NCBI GenBank assembly: GCA_035196065.1
Contig: CP136575.1
Coordinates: 587,001 to 651,000 of the forward strand
From: Sphingobium sp.
Lineage (GTDB): Bacteria; Pseudomonadota; Alphaproteobacteria; Sphingomonadales; Sphingomonadaceae
Direction: 5' to 3'
Length of the DNA: 64,000 bases
Part shown: one piece after another, positions 42,419 to 50,965 of the stretch
Layout of the letters: each line of letters starts with the position of its first letter
Numbering within the stretch: the stretch's first letter is position 1
Made by a program: the position numbers and the translations under genes
Notes under the pieces: generated by a model
The model's database searches: none
What the model was told of the DNA's origin: nothing
Seen by the model: the letters and a program-made list of their open reading frames with translations, nothing else

Positions 42419-42573
42419 TAGTTGGGGGTCACGTCATTACCAAAAACCTTTTTCGCAACCTTTCCGAACGTGTTGATCATGGTCGCTACGACGTCGGTAG
42501 TCTAACTTTCTGTGGTCGCGCTTGCTCAGACAACGCAGGGGAACTAAGTCGCCAGCGATTTTGAGGATTTGAT

Positions 42574-43179
42574 ATGCTGAAAAAAAGGCGCCCGCGAATT
42601 GATCACGACGAACGGCGGATAGCAATCTTACGATCGGGTGCCCGAGTTTTCCTTGAGAAAGGCCTGCGCGGTGCGACAATGGATGATGTCGCGGCCGAAT
42701 TGAATCTTTCAAAAGGACTTATCTATCGTCAGTTCTCGTCAAAAGATGATCTGATTGCGGCAATTTTCGAGGAGGTTTTGGCTGTTCTAGCGCGTCTGAA
42801 AGTGGAGCCTTGGGGCGGGTACCATGCGGGTACCGTTGGCACCATCGCTGCAGCTCGAGAGAATCCGGAAGCATTCCTGCTACTGTACCGGGAATGTCGA
42901 GGTGACCCAGTATATCGCATTCATGCCAGTCAGTTGGAAGAGCTGTATGTAGACTGGCTAATGCGATTCTTTGAGGATCAAAAAGGTCAAAGCAGCAAGG
43001 AAGCACGCCGCGCGGAAATGGCAGTTAGAAACCTAACCGGCTTCCTCTTTGAAGCTTTATCGAACTGGCTTACCGAGGGGGACGCGGCCGAAGATCCCAT
43101 TTTCGCAGCTTGGATTGGCGACATCATCAAGTCCTGGCGTCGGTCTACAATTGCTCACTGGAATCTTCCCGACATCTGA
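42574..43179 (+). CDS. TetR-family transcriptional regulator
   Basis: Protein of 201 aa. The N-terminal helix-turn-helix is typical (ILRSGARVFLEKGLRGATMDDVAAELNLSKGLIYRQFSSKDDLIAAIFEEV). The rest is an all-helical ligand domain with no recognised specificity. It is divided by only 70 bp from the truncated TonB receptor gene on the same strand; the GTAACTC-GT-GAGTTAC repeat between them is a likely binding site. The gene looks complete, but its regulatory target was destroyed by the IS21 insertion. Confidence 0.85.
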   Translation: MLKKRRPRIDHDERRIAILRSGARVFLEKGLRGATMDDVAAELNLSKGLIYRQFSSKDDLIAAIFEEVLAVLARLKVEPWGGYHAGTVGTIAAARENPEAFLLLYRECRGDPVYRIHASQLEELYVDWLMRFFEDQKGQSSKEARRAEMAVRNLTGFLFEALSNWLTEGDAAEDPIFAAWIGDIIKSWRRSTIAHWNLPDI

Positions 43180-43216
43180 ACATAGCCTCTTGTAGCATCG
43201 CAACGGCCTCGCTAAT

Positions 43217-43232
43217 GTAACTCGTGAGTTAC
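43217..43232. promoter_or_regulatory. Putative TetR operator
   Basis: GTAACTC-GT-GAGTTAC, a 7-bp perfect inverted repeat just upstream of the disrupted TonB receptor and 37 bp after the TetR gene. Confidence 0.6.
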
Positions 43233-43248
43233 GTTAAGAGGAGTCGAT

Positions 43249-43453
43249 ATGCGGACGGCATTTTTGGGGGGCAGTGCGATCGCACTTGCGTTGTCAGGCA
43301 CTACGGCGATGGCACAACAGAGTGCGGACGTTGAAGGTCTCGACAATCAGGAAATCGTTGTGACCGCAACGAGGCGCGACCAAGGCCTTAACTCTGTGCC
43401 CGCTGCTGTTACGGCAATCACCAGTCAGCAAATAGAGGAAGCTACCGTTAGGG
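43249..43453 (+). pseudogene. TonB-dependent receptor, 5' fragment cut by IS21
   Basis: The first 68 codons remain: signal peptide MRTAFLGGSAIALALSG...AMA-QQ, TonB box EIVVTATRR, and the beginning of the plug (LNSVPAAVTAITSQQIEEA). At 43454 the IS21 left end starts and the frame ends within it. Sequence to the right of IS21 does not resume a receptor, so the rest of the gene was lost. A GAGGAG ribosome site is intact. Confidence 0.9.
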
Positions 43454-43565
43454 TGTTGATTGTCGTTGAGAAGTGACCCGTTAGGGGCATAAGTTTTCAC
43501 TGAGATTTGACCCATGTTTGAACCACACCCTGACCGACCGGTTGGGGGGATGAGGAGTGATCAAC

Positions 43566-45104
43566 ATGGATTTATTGAGTGTGATACGTCGCTGGCGTTT
43601 TCGGCAAGGGATGCCGATCCGTGAGATTGTACGGCGGACAGGATTGTCGCGGAACACGATCCGCAAGTATTTACGTGCAGACACGTTAGAACCGGTATTC
43701 AGGGCCTCTGTTCGGCCGAGCAAGCTTGATCCGTTTGCAGAGAAGCTGTCGGGGTGGCTGCGGATTGAGGTTGGCAAGTCGCGAAAGCAGAAGCGCACAG
43801 CCAAGCAGATGCACGCTGATCTTGTGGTATTGGGCTATGACGGTTCCTACGAGCGGGTTGCAGCCTTTGTGCGCGCTTGGAAGGCTGAACGCCAACGCGA
43901 GCAGCAGACCAGCGGACGCGGCACTTTTGTGCCCTTGGTGTTTGCGGCGGGTGAAGCCTTCCAGTTCGACTGGAGCGAAGACTGGGCCATTATAGGTGGC
44001 AGGCAGACCAAGTTGCAGGTAGCGCATACCAAGCTATCATACAGCCGAGCGTTCATTGTTCGGGCATATCCACTTCAGACCCACGAGATGCTGTTCGACG
44101 CGCTTGCTGAGGCGTTCAGGGTGCTGGGCGGTGTTCCCCAGCGGGGTATTTTTGATAATATGAGGACGGCGGTCGATCGCATTGGCCGGGGCAAAGTCAG
44201 ACAGGTCAATGCGCGCTTTGCCGCTATGGCGAGCCATTACCTGTTCGAAGCAGACTTCTGTAACCCGGCCTCGGGGTGGGAGAAAGGACAGGTCGAGAAG
44301 AACGTGCAGGATGCGCGGCGGCGGCTGTGGCAGCCCCTTAGTGCCTCTGGGCCCAGCTTCCCCGATATCGATGCCCTGAACGCTTGGCTGGAGGAACATT
44401 GCATTGCGCAATGGGGGCATATCAAGCACGGTAGCCTGCCTGGTACCGTGGCTGATGTGCATGCCGAGGAAGTCGCCAGCTTGATGCCGCAGGGCCGTAT
44501 CTTCGACGGCTTTGTCGAACACAGCAAGCGGGTATCCCCGACCTGCCTCGTGAACTTTGACCGTAACCGTTATAGCGTGCCGGCATCGTTTGCGAACCAG
44601 CGGGTGAGCCTGCGGATATACCCGAACCGGGTCGTTGTTGTTGCCGAAGGGCAGATCGTGTGCGAGCATGTTCGGATTATTGAGCGCTCGCACCATATGC
44701 CCGGCCAAACGGTGTATGACTGGCGCCACTATCTGGCAGTAATCCAACGCAAGCCCGGTGCCTTGCGTAACGGGGCACCCTTCACCGAACTGCCGCAAGC
44801 GTTCCGGCAGTTGCAAGGGCTGATCCTCAAGCGGCCTGGCGGCGACAGGGAGATGGCCGAGATACTGGCGCTTGTGCTGCATCATGATGAGCAGGCAGTG
44901 CTATGCGCGGTCGAGCTTGCCCTTGATGCTGGGGTGGCGACCAAGACCCATGTTCTCAATATCCTGCATCGTTTGACCGATGGCAAAGCTATCCCGCCAA
45001 CCCCTATAGATGCACCACAGGCTTTGCGCCTTGCGCGCGAGCCTCTAGCCAATGTCGGGCGCTACGATGCCCTCCGGAACAAGGAGGCGCGTCATGCGTC
45101 ATGA
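43566..45104 (+). CDS. istA: IS21-family transposase IstA
   Basis: Protein of 512 aa from an ATG with a GAGGAG ribosome site at good distance; a GTG 9 bp earlier is possible. Marks are the N-terminal helix-turn-helix ([21 protein letters not shown]) and the DDE domain ([47 protein letters not shown]). It overlaps istB by 11 bp. Confidence 0.93.
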   Translation: MDLLSVIRRWRFRQGMPIREIVRRTGLSRNTIRKYLRADTLEPVFRASVRPSKLDPFAEKLSGWLRIEVGKSRKQKRTAKQMHADLVVLGYDGSYERVAAFVRAWKAERQREQQTSGRGTFVPLVFAAGEAFQFDWSEDWAIIGGRQTKLQVAHTKLSYSRAFIVRAYPLQTHEMLFDALAEAFRVLGGVPQRGIFDNMRTAVDRIGRGKVRQVNARFAAMASHYLFEADFCNPASGWEKGQVEKNVQDARRRLWQPLSASGPSFPDIDALNAWLEEHCIAQWGHIKHGSLPGTVADVHAEEVASLMPQGRIFDGFVEHSKRVSPTCLVNFDRNRYSVPASFANQRVSLRIYPNRVVVVAEGQIVCEHVRIIERSHHMPGQTVYDWRHYLAVIQRKPGALRNGAPFTELPQAFRQLQGLILKRPGGDREMAEILALVLHHDEQAVLCAVELALDAGVATKTHVLNILHRLTDGKAIPPTPIDAPQALRLAREPLANVGRYDALRNKEARHAS

Positions 45105-45873
45105 TCCCGCCAGCGCCGCGATCGTGGTCATGCTACGCGGCCTCAAGATGTACGGCATGGCTGGCGCCGTCAGCGACCTGATCGAACAGGGTGCCCCTGC
45201 GTTCGAAGCGGCTGTGCCGATCCTCTCGCAGCTGCTCAAGGCGGAGATGACCGAACGTGAGGTCAGATCCATCGCTTACCACATTAAGGCAGCCCGGTTC
45301 CCGGCCTACAAGGATCTGGCCGGGTTCGACTTTGCAGCCAGCGAGGTGAATGAAGCCCTCATCCGTCAACTCCATCGTGGAGATTTTATAGACGGTGCCG
45401 ACAATATCGTACTGATCGGCGGTCCCGGGACAGGTAAAAGCCACATGGCTACAGCGCTTGGCGTGCAGGCTGTTGAGCATCACCGCAAAAAGGTCCGCTT
45501 CTTCTCCACGGTTGATCTGGTCAATGCGCTGGAACAGGAAAAGGCTATGAATAAAGCTGGCCAGGTTGCCGAGCGCCTGCTGCGCCTTGATCTCGTCATT
45601 CTCGACGAGTTAGGCTATCTGCCGTTCAGTCCATCAGGCGGCGCGCTGCTGTTCCATCTGCTCTCCAAGCTTTATGAGCAGACCAGCGTCATCATCACCA
45701 CCAATCTATCGTTCAGCGAATGGGGCGGTGTGTTCGGTGATGCCAAGATGACGACCGCTTTGCTCGATCGACTTACGCACCACTGCCACATCCTTGAGAC
45801 CGGGAATGACAGCTTCCGCTTCCGCGCCAGTGCCGCAGCGCCCAAAAACAGAAAGGAAAAACCAACCTCTTGA
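45094..45873 (+). CDS. istB: IS21-family helper ATPase IstB
   Basis: Protein of 259 aa with an AAA+ core: Walker [12 protein letters not shown], Walker [14 protein letters not shown] and sensor [10 protein letters not shown]. The ATG lies within the last codons of istA, the standard coupling. It selects target DNA for IstA. Confidence 0.93.
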   Translation: MRHDPASAAIVVMLRGLKMYGMAGAVSDLIEQGAPAFEAAVPILSQLLKAEMTEREVRSIAYHIKAARFPAYKDLAGFDFAASEVNEALIRQLHRGDFIDGADNIVLIGGPGTGKSHMATALGVQAVEHHRKKVRFFSTVDLVNALEQEKAMNKAGQVAERLLRLDLVILDELGYLPFSPSGGALLFHLLSKLYEQTSVIITTNLSFSEWGGVFGDAKMTTALLDRLTHHCHILETGNDSFRFRASAAAPKNRKEKPTS

Positions 45874-45991
45874 CCCAAAACCCGCAACGCGGGATATACC
45901 AACCACCCGGGTCACTTCTCAGTGAAAATAACGGGTCACTTCTCAACGACAATCAACAATCTGATCAACATCACAACTGCCTCAAAAATAC

Positions 45992-46007
45992 GTCACTTAT
46001 AAGTGAC
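45992..46007. promoter_or_regulatory. Perfect palindrome upstream of the XRE gene
   Basis: GTCACTTATAAGTGAC, 16 bp, fully palindromic. A half-site GTCACTTAT recurs at about 46045-46053, nearer to the XRE gene. This spacing fits an autoregulated small repressor. Confidence 0.6.
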
Positions 46008-46097
46008 ATTCTGAATGCGAACCGGGCGGATGAAGTCAAGTTAAATGTCACTTATCGTCTGTAGATTGATCGTCGACATTCGGGCGACATCCATCGA

Positions 46098-46313
46098 GTG
46101 GATATTCGTCAAATTCTTGGGGCAAATCTCAAGCGTCTTCGAACAGCAAAAGGCTGGTCGCAGGAGCATTATGCCTTTGAAGCGGGTATCCACCGTACAT
46201 ATGTAAGCGACATTGAGCGCGGCGCGCGCAATCCTACGATCGAAATCCTTGCAAAGCTTGCAGCGCCTCTAGGTGTTGAGCCTGCAGAATTGATCCGTCG
46301 GAGCGAAGCCTGA
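46098..46313 (+). CDS. Small XRE-family regulator
   Basis: Protein of 71 aa with a GTG start. The whole protein is one helix-turn-helix domain of the Cro/C1 type (NLKRLRTAKGWSQEHYAFEAGIHRTYVSDIERGARNPTIEILAKLAAPLGV). Such stand-alone proteins act as control proteins of mobile elements or of restriction systems. No restriction-modification gene follows it here. It lies between the IS21 element and the tRNA, with no partner, so it may be the leftover of a larger element. Confidence 0.8.
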   Translation: MDIRQILGANLKRLRTAKGWSQEHYAFEAGIHRTYVSDIERGARNPTIEILAKLAAPLGVEPAELIRRSEA

Positions 46314-46627
46314 CAGGAAGACGGGCATTTGCCGGCATGTGGTTCCACAATTTAGTGGCGGCAAAAGGAGGCCATGCTGAGGACGCGGCAACTTCTGGCG
46401 GTTGCTATAGCAAGAACGAATCTCAAGCTCAAAACCGCCGACGCCATTGAGGTTAAAAAACGTCTCCAATGCCGTCACTGGAGACTGGCACCATTTTTGA
46501 TGCGCCAAGGCGGCAAACTGACGCTGTCTCCAGCCCAACGCTCATTCACCAAAACCCGCAAGACTGCGCCCTTTTGGGCTCAGCCTGTCAGTAAAATGTA
46601 TGGAGATCAGCCGCTCTTTGGACTGTT
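46314..46627. other. Gene-free stretch between XRE gene and tRNA-Leu
   Basis: 314 bp. Open frames here on both strands have no recognisable features and one runs through the tRNA. I see no integrase, repeat or attachment duplicate in it. Confidence 0.5.
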
Positions 46628-46714
46628 TGGTGCGGTCGAGAAGACTCGAACTTCCACGGCCTTTCGGCCACAACGACCTCAACGTTGCGCGTCTACCAGT
46701 TCCGCCACGACCGC
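46628..46714 (-). tRNA. tRNA-Leu (anticodon GAG)
   Basis: 87 nt on the minus strand: GCGGTCGTGGCGGAACTGGT at the 5' end, a D-loop with GG, anticodon loop TTGAGGT, a class II variable arm (GTGGCCGAAAGGCCG...), T-loop TTCGAGT and the CCA end encoded. The acceptor arms pair (GCGGTC/GACCGC). It lies at the transition from mobile to core DNA. Confidence 0.93.
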
Positions 46715-46922
46715 ACTGCCCTGACAGGTAGGCGAGCGCCACTAGCAAAAGGCTAAGAGGGGTGCAACCGCTATATCCGGGTAATTGCAGCAAAAGCCCT
46801 TGTCGCAATATGGGGCAGTTTCGGGGACGAGCGCGGGAAAATGCTTTTCTGCACCGGTTCGGGCGCAATTAACCCTCTTTGCGGCTTGCCGCCCAAGGTA
46901 AACGACGCGTTAACCTTGGGCC

Positions 46923-47132
46923 ATGTTCATGCCGCTCATTCTGATCGCTGCTGCCGCGACAGCCGTCGCGGACGGCGCACCCGCCCGGGCGAGGGTGACG
47001 GCAAGCGCGAGCGTCACCATGATTGCCGCCGAATCGATTAATCTGTCACAATTACAGCGCGGGCAGGATCGCAACCGAACGGACCGGCGGGTGAGCCGGC
47101 ATGCGGGCGGCCTTTTGATCGAATATTATTGA
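46923..47132 (+). CDS. Small secreted protein of unknown function
   Basis: Open frame of 69 aa with a signal-peptide-like N-terminus (MFMPLILIAAAATAVADGAP, start possibly two codons later) and a polar tail. It converges on the MJ0042 gene with 13 bp between them. It has no recognisable domain. Position and signal sequence make it a plausible gene, but codon evidence is thin. Confidence 0.45.
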   Translation: MFMPLILIAAAATAVADGAPARARVTASASVTMIAAESINLSQLQRGQDRNRTDRRVSRHAGGLLIEYY

Positions 47133-47145
47133 TTGCCTGCGGGTG

Positions 47146-47964
47146 TCAGCTGCTGCCGAGAGCCCAGCTGACGCTGATTCGGGAGGCAGCGAGCGGCACA
47201 TCACGGCGTAACTGGCTGAAATCGGTTTTTGCACCCGGTGCGAGCGTGCGCACCGGCGCCTTCATGGTCCAGCTATAGACCGAACGGCCGCTGTCATCCT
47301 TTAAAGTCACCAGCAATTCTGGGACATTCTGCGCCGTTGCAGTAGGGTTTACGATTGACCCGCTGGCGATGAAGAAAGGTGACCCGTCAGCATCGCGGCC
47401 CAATTCCAGATTGTCATGGAGAACGATGGTGAGATCGGGCTCCTCGGCGCTGGTCGCAAAGCTGTTATCGAGCCAGCCGAAATACCAAGTCGCCATTCCA
47501 ATCGACACGGCAAGCAAGGCAAAGGCTGCCGCCGCCCATGTCATCATCTTTGCCGGATTGCGGCGCGGGCGGAATGGCGGTTCATGGGCAAACTGGCTGC
47601 GGTTTTCGGACACGCGCGGCGGCGGCGGGATTTCGCGCGCCAGTTCGGCAACAGGTGGATCGCCCTGACCAAATCGGGACGGCCGGTCGGCGTCGACAAC
47701 GACACGCGGCGGCCCGTCAAATGCAGAAAAGCCGGGTGAGGGTTCGTCGGATATGCTTGCAAAATCTGGCACAGGCGCGGAATCCGGCTGAGCAACAGCT
47801 GGCGGTGCAACAATTGGCGGCGCGGGCGGTGCAGGCGGCGATGCCACACCATCCTGAAACCAGCTGTGCCGGCAATTGGCGCAACGCACCTGCCGCCCGC
47901 TTGTGCCGATGGCACTATCGGGAACGACATATTTTGTCCGGCATTCGGGGCAAACCAGCAACAT
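47146..47964 (-). CDS. MJ0042-type zinc-ribbon membrane protein
   Basis: Protein of 272 aa. It opens with the zinc-ribbon CPECRTKYVVPDSAIGTSGR...CANCRHSW, typical of the MJ0042 family. A Pro-rich linker, one membrane helix at about residues 140-160 (WAAAAFALLAVSIGMATWYF) and a C-terminal DUF3426-like beta domain follow (GSIVNPTATAQNVPELLVTLKDDSG). The role of the family is unknown. It is divergent from ftsE with 146 bp in between. Confidence 0.85.
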   Translation of the reverse strand: MLLVCPECRTKYVVPDSAIGTSGRQVRCANCRHSWFQDGVASPPAPPAPPIVAPPAVAQPDSAPVPDFASISDEPSPGFSAFDGPPRVVVDADRPSRFGQGDPPVAELAREIPPPPRVSENRSQFAHEPPFRPRRNPAKMMTWAAAAFALLAVSIGMATWYFGWLDNSFATSAEEPDLTIVLHDNLELGRDADGSPFFIASGSIVNPTATAQNVPELLVTLKDDSGRSVYSWTMKAPVRTLAPGAKTDFSQLRRDVPLAASRISVSWALGSS

Positions 47965-48110
47965 GTAACAGCATAAACATCAGCGATTCGCGTGATGCAA
48001 GCGAATCGGACGAATTTGCTGTGGACGGTGGGTGCTTTATCGTCCGTTCGGGGCACATTATCGCCCAAACATCCCTTTGCGCCACCGCCGCTTATGTGCC
48101 ATTCGATAGG

Positions 48111-48827
48111 ATGATGCAAAGCGTAGCAGAATTTGACAATGTGGGTTTGCGATACGGTACCGATACCGAGACGCTGACCGATGTCAGCTTCAAGCTGTTT
48201 CCGGGCAGTTTCTATTTCCTAACCGGCGCATCGGGTGCCGGCAAAACGTCGCTGCTGAAACTCCTTTATCTCGCCCATCGCCCGAGCCGGGGTTCGATCC
48301 GCATGTTCGGCGAGGATCTGGTGCACATGCCGCGTACACGGTTGCCCGGCTTTCGCCGGCGCATCGGGGTGGTGTTTCAAGATTTCCGCCTAGTTCCGCA
48401 TCTGAACACTTTTGACAATATCGCGCTGCCGCTGCGCATCGCGGGCATTTCGGAACGCGACCTCGACGGCCCGGTGCGTGAAATGCTGTCATGGATCGGG
48501 CTGAGCGAACGTGCAGAGGCACGCCCCGCGACACTTTCGGGCGGCGAACAGCAACGCGTGGCGATTGCGCGCGCGGTAATCGGCCGACCCGAAATCCTTG
48601 TCGCGGACGAACCCACAGGCAATGTCGATCCCGACATGGCCGTGCGGTTGCTGAAGCTGTTTTCGGCATTGAACCGGCTGGGCACGACCGTTGTGGTGGC
48701 AACGCACGACATCCATTTGCTGCAGGAAATCGAAGGTGCCCAGATGATGCGGCTCGACAAGGGGCGGCTTTCCGATCCGACCGGCGCGCTCCGCCATCCG
48801 CCGCAACCTTTGATATTGCGCAACTGA
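48111..48827 (+). CDS. ftsE: Cell division ATP-binding protein FtsE
   Basis: Protein of 238 aa; the start is set by the first Met before AEFDNVGLRYG, since the upstream part of the open frame overlaps the divergent gene. Walker A GASGAGKTSLL, Q-loop VVFQDFRLVPHL, signature LSGGEQQRVAIARA, Walker B ILVADEPTGNVD and the switch His in VATHD are all present. It forms with FtsX the ABC-type complex that controls peptidoglycan hydrolases at the septum. TGATG overlap with ftsX. Confidence 0.92.
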   Translation: MMQSVAEFDNVGLRYGTDTETLTDVSFKLFPGSFYFLTGASGAGKTSLLKLLYLAHRPSRGSIRMFGEDLVHMPRTRLPGFRRRIGVVFQDFRLVPHLNTFDNIALPLRIAGISERDLDGPVREMLSWIGLSERAEARPATLSGGEQQRVAIARAVIGRPEILVADEPTGNVDPDMAVRLLKLFSALNRLGTTVVVATHDIHLLQEIEGAQMMRLDKGRLSDPTGALRHPPQPLILRN

Positions 48828-49744
48828 TGGCATTGCAGCGCACCCCTTTTGCTATCGCAGCGCATGAGCGAAAGCTGATCCCCGACGGCCGTTTTTCAGG
48901 CGCCATGCCTTGGGTGATGGCGATCATGATTTTTCTGGCGCTGTTGTCGGCTGCTGCCGCTCTCACACTTTTTGACGCTGCCCGCCAAGGACGCAGCGAA
49001 TTGACGCGGCAGGCAACGGTGCAGTTGCTGGAGGATGATCCGCAAATGCGTGCCGTCGAACAGCAAAGGCTCGCCAGCCGACTGCGCAACATGCCGGGGG
49101 TCACCAGCGTCCGCGCTGTTCCGGAATCCGAGGCGCGCGCCCTTTTGCAACCTTGGCTCGGCGACAGCGCCGAGGCGGCGGGCATTCCCGTGCCGGCACT
49201 GATCGATGTCGAATTTGCGCAAGCCCCATCAGCTGAACGTCTTTTGCAAATGCGCCGCGAACTTGCGCGGGGCAACGATGGCAACCGGTCCGACATCCGG
49301 ATTGACGGCAATGCCCAATGGCTGGAACCATGGTTCCGGCTGATGCGCACATTGCTTGCCATGGCAGGCGGAATTGTGCTGCTGCTGTTATTGGCTACGG
49401 CCGCTACCGTGGCGCTTGCAGTGCGCGGTGCGCTCAATACGCATAAGGGCACAATCGAGATCATGCACATGATGGGTTCAACCGACCTGCAGGCCGCCCG
49501 CCTCTTCCAGCGGCGCGTTGCCCTTGATTCACTCTTTGGCGGCGCGATCGGCTTTGCTTCAGCCACGGGGCTGCTGCTGCTGCTCGGCAACCGTGTCCAG
49601 GCGCTTGACCCAGGGTTGCTGGCGGGCGCGGGAATGCCGATTTATGGCTGGCTACTCTTGCTGTTGATTCCGCTGGCAGTTACAGGCTTGTCGATAGCGA
49701 TGGCGCGGTGGACAGTGCTGTCGACACTCAAGAACATGTTATGA
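48827..49744 (+). CDS. ftsX: Cell division protein FtsX
   Basis: Protein of 305 aa with four membrane helices in the FtsX order: one at about 30-50 (WVMAIMIFLALLSAAAALTLF), a periplasmic domain with LRNMPGVTSVRAVPESEARALL, then three helices in the second half (AGGIVLLLLLATAATVAL; GAIGFASATGLLLLLG; LLLLLIPLAVTGLS). The IEIMHMMGSTD coupling helix is typical. Confidence 0.9.
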   Translation: MALQRTPFAIAAHERKLIPDGRFSGAMPWVMAIMIFLALLSAAAALTLFDAARQGRSELTRQATVQLLEDDPQMRAVEQQRLASRLRNMPGVTSVRAVPESEARALLQPWLGDSAEAAGIPVPALIDVEFAQAPSAERLLQMRRELARGNDGNRSDIRIDGNAQWLEPWFRLMRTLLAMAGGIVLLLLLATAATVALAVRGALNTHKGTIEIMHMMGSTDLQAARLFQRRVALDSLFGGAIGFASATGLLLLLGNRVQALDPGLLAGAGMPIYGWLLLLLIPLAVTGLSIAMARWTVLSTLKNML

Positions 49745-50271
49745 TTCGACGCACGATTGCCTTTGTTTTTCTGGTCTGGGTGCTGGGCTTTGCCTGGTTT
49801 GCCCTGTTCCTGCCGCAACCTGCGGACCTGACCCGGACCGACGCAGTGGTGGTCTTGACCGGAGGTGCACAGCGCATCGACCGCGGCCTTGAAATCCTCG
49901 AAGCGAAAAAGGCCCGGCGCCTGCTGATTTCGGGCGTGGATCTTGATGTGAAACCCGGCGAACTGGCGGTGGAGTATAAACGCCCCGTTGCGCTGTTCGA
50001 TTGCTGCATTGATCTGGGCTTTCGCGCAGTCGACACCCGATCGAATGCGATTGAAACTGCGCGCTGGGTGAAACGGAACAAAATCCGCACGCTACGTCTT
50101 GTTACGCATGATTGGCATATGCGCCGTGCCAAGATGGAATTGGCGATCGCGCTTCCCGATTCGATCGATGTGATCGCCGACGCCGTGCCGACGCAGCCAA
50201 GCCTTTATGTTCTGTTTCGGGAGTATAACAAATATTGGCTGCGCGGAACCGCTGCACTGATCGGGGTTTAA
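49741..50271 (+). CDS. YdcF-like (DUF218) membrane protein
   Basis: Protein of 176 aa; the ATG overlaps the ftsX stop by 4 bp. One N-terminal helix (TIAFVFLVWVLGFAWFALFL) is followed by the DUF218 fold: DAVVVLTGGAQRIDRGLEIL, RLLISGVD, DTRSNAIETARWV and LRLVTHDWHMRRAKMEL. Members are linked to envelope carbohydrate or vancomycin-resistance phenotypes (SanA, ElyC) but the reaction is unclear. Confidence 0.85.
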   Translation: MIRRTIAFVFLVWVLGFAWFALFLPQPADLTRTDAVVVLTGGAQRIDRGLEILEAKKARRLLISGVDLDVKPGELAVEYKRPVALFDCCIDLGFRAVDTRSNAIETARWVKRNKIRTLRLVTHDWHMRRAKMELAIALPDSIDVIADAVPTQPSLYVLFREYNKYWLRGTAALIGV

Positions 50272-50278
50272 CCCTGCA

Positions 50279-50965
50279 ATGTATCTGGTCCGCTCGCTTC
50301 TTTTTGCCATCATCTTCTACATCGGGTCTGTTCCCTATGTGCTAACGGCATTGATCGGGGCCTATGTGTCGCGACCATTGTTACGGGCGGGGGTGCATGG
50401 ATGGAGCCGATACCATCTGTTCTGTGCCGGATGGTTGCTCGGCATCCGCCTGAAGCTGGATGGGGTGTTGCCGCAAGGTGCGGTACTTTTTGCGATCAAA
50501 CATGAAGCGATGTTCGAAACGATCGACATGCCGCGCCTGTTCCGGCTGCCTGCCGTCATCACCAAACGCGAATTGTTCGACATTCCCGGCTGGGGCCCGG
50601 CCGCAAAAGCCTATGGGATGATTCCGGTAGATCGCGAAGCGGGTGCGGGCGCATTGCGCGCGATGCTGACATTGGCCCGCCAGATTACGGCCGACGGCCG
50701 ACCAATCGTGATATTTCCGGAAGGCACCCGCGTGCCCCATGGCGAGCGCCCGCCACTGCAATCGGGCTTTGCCGGACTGTATAAATTGCTGGGATTACCG
50801 GTCGTACCAATAGCGGTCGACAGCGGAAAATTAACGCCCAAGGGCAAGCCCTGGTGGAAAAGCGGAACAATCACTTACAAGGTCGGTGAAACCATTCCGC
50901 CCGGCCTGCCCCGTGATGAGGTCGAGGCTCGGGTGCATGCGGCGATCAACGCACTCAATGGATGA
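50279..50965 (+). CDS. plsC: 1-acyl-sn-glycerol-3-phosphate acyltransferase
   Basis: Protein of 228 aa. Acyltransferase motifs are KHEAMFETID (block I; Glu stands where many members have Asp), the VDREAGAG region and FPEGTRVPHG (block III). An N-terminal membrane helix is present. It makes phosphatidic acid at the inner membrane. It is 7 bp after the YdcF-like gene and overlaps the next by 8 bp. Confidence 0.88.
   Translation: MYLVRSLLFAIIFYIGSVPYVLTALIGAYVSRPLLRAGVHGWSRYHLFCAGWLLGIRLKLDGVLPQGAVLFAIKHEAMFETIDMPRLFRLPAVITKRELFDIPGWGPAAKAYGMIPVDREAGAGALRAMLTLARQITADGRPIVIFPEGTRVPHGERPPLQSGFAGLYKLLGLPVVPIAVDSGKLTPKGKPWWKSGTITYKVGETIPPGLPRDEVEARVHAAINALNG

Larger units (their letters stand above)
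41163..42436 (+). mobile_element. IS3-family insertion sequence, complete
   Basis: A 1274-bp element with perfect 12-bp inverted ends TGACGTGACCCC / GGGGTCACGTCA and two overlapping frames. Flanking triplets (ACT left, TTA right) do not match, so no target duplication is visible. Confidence 0.9.
43454..45958 (+). mobile_element. IS21-family insertion sequence, complete
   Basis: A 2505-bp element with long matching ends (TGTTGATTGTCGTTGAGAAG... on both sides) and further internal repeats of TGAGAAGTGACCC type near each end, as IS21 elements have. It carries istA and istB. Flanks do not show a matching 4-8 bp duplication. Confidence 0.92.

Noticed and set aside
43450-45966. Target duplication around IS21
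   Set aside because: No 4-8 bp match was found between the left flank (GTTAGGG) and the right flank (ATCTGATC).
46374-46724. 116-aa open frame through the tRNA
   Set aside because: It reads through tRNA-Leu in antisense, a common artefact.
47538-48110. Long 5' extension of the ftsE frame
   Set aside because: It overlaps the divergent MJ0042 gene throughout and has no ABC-type sequence; the ABC fold begins after 48111.
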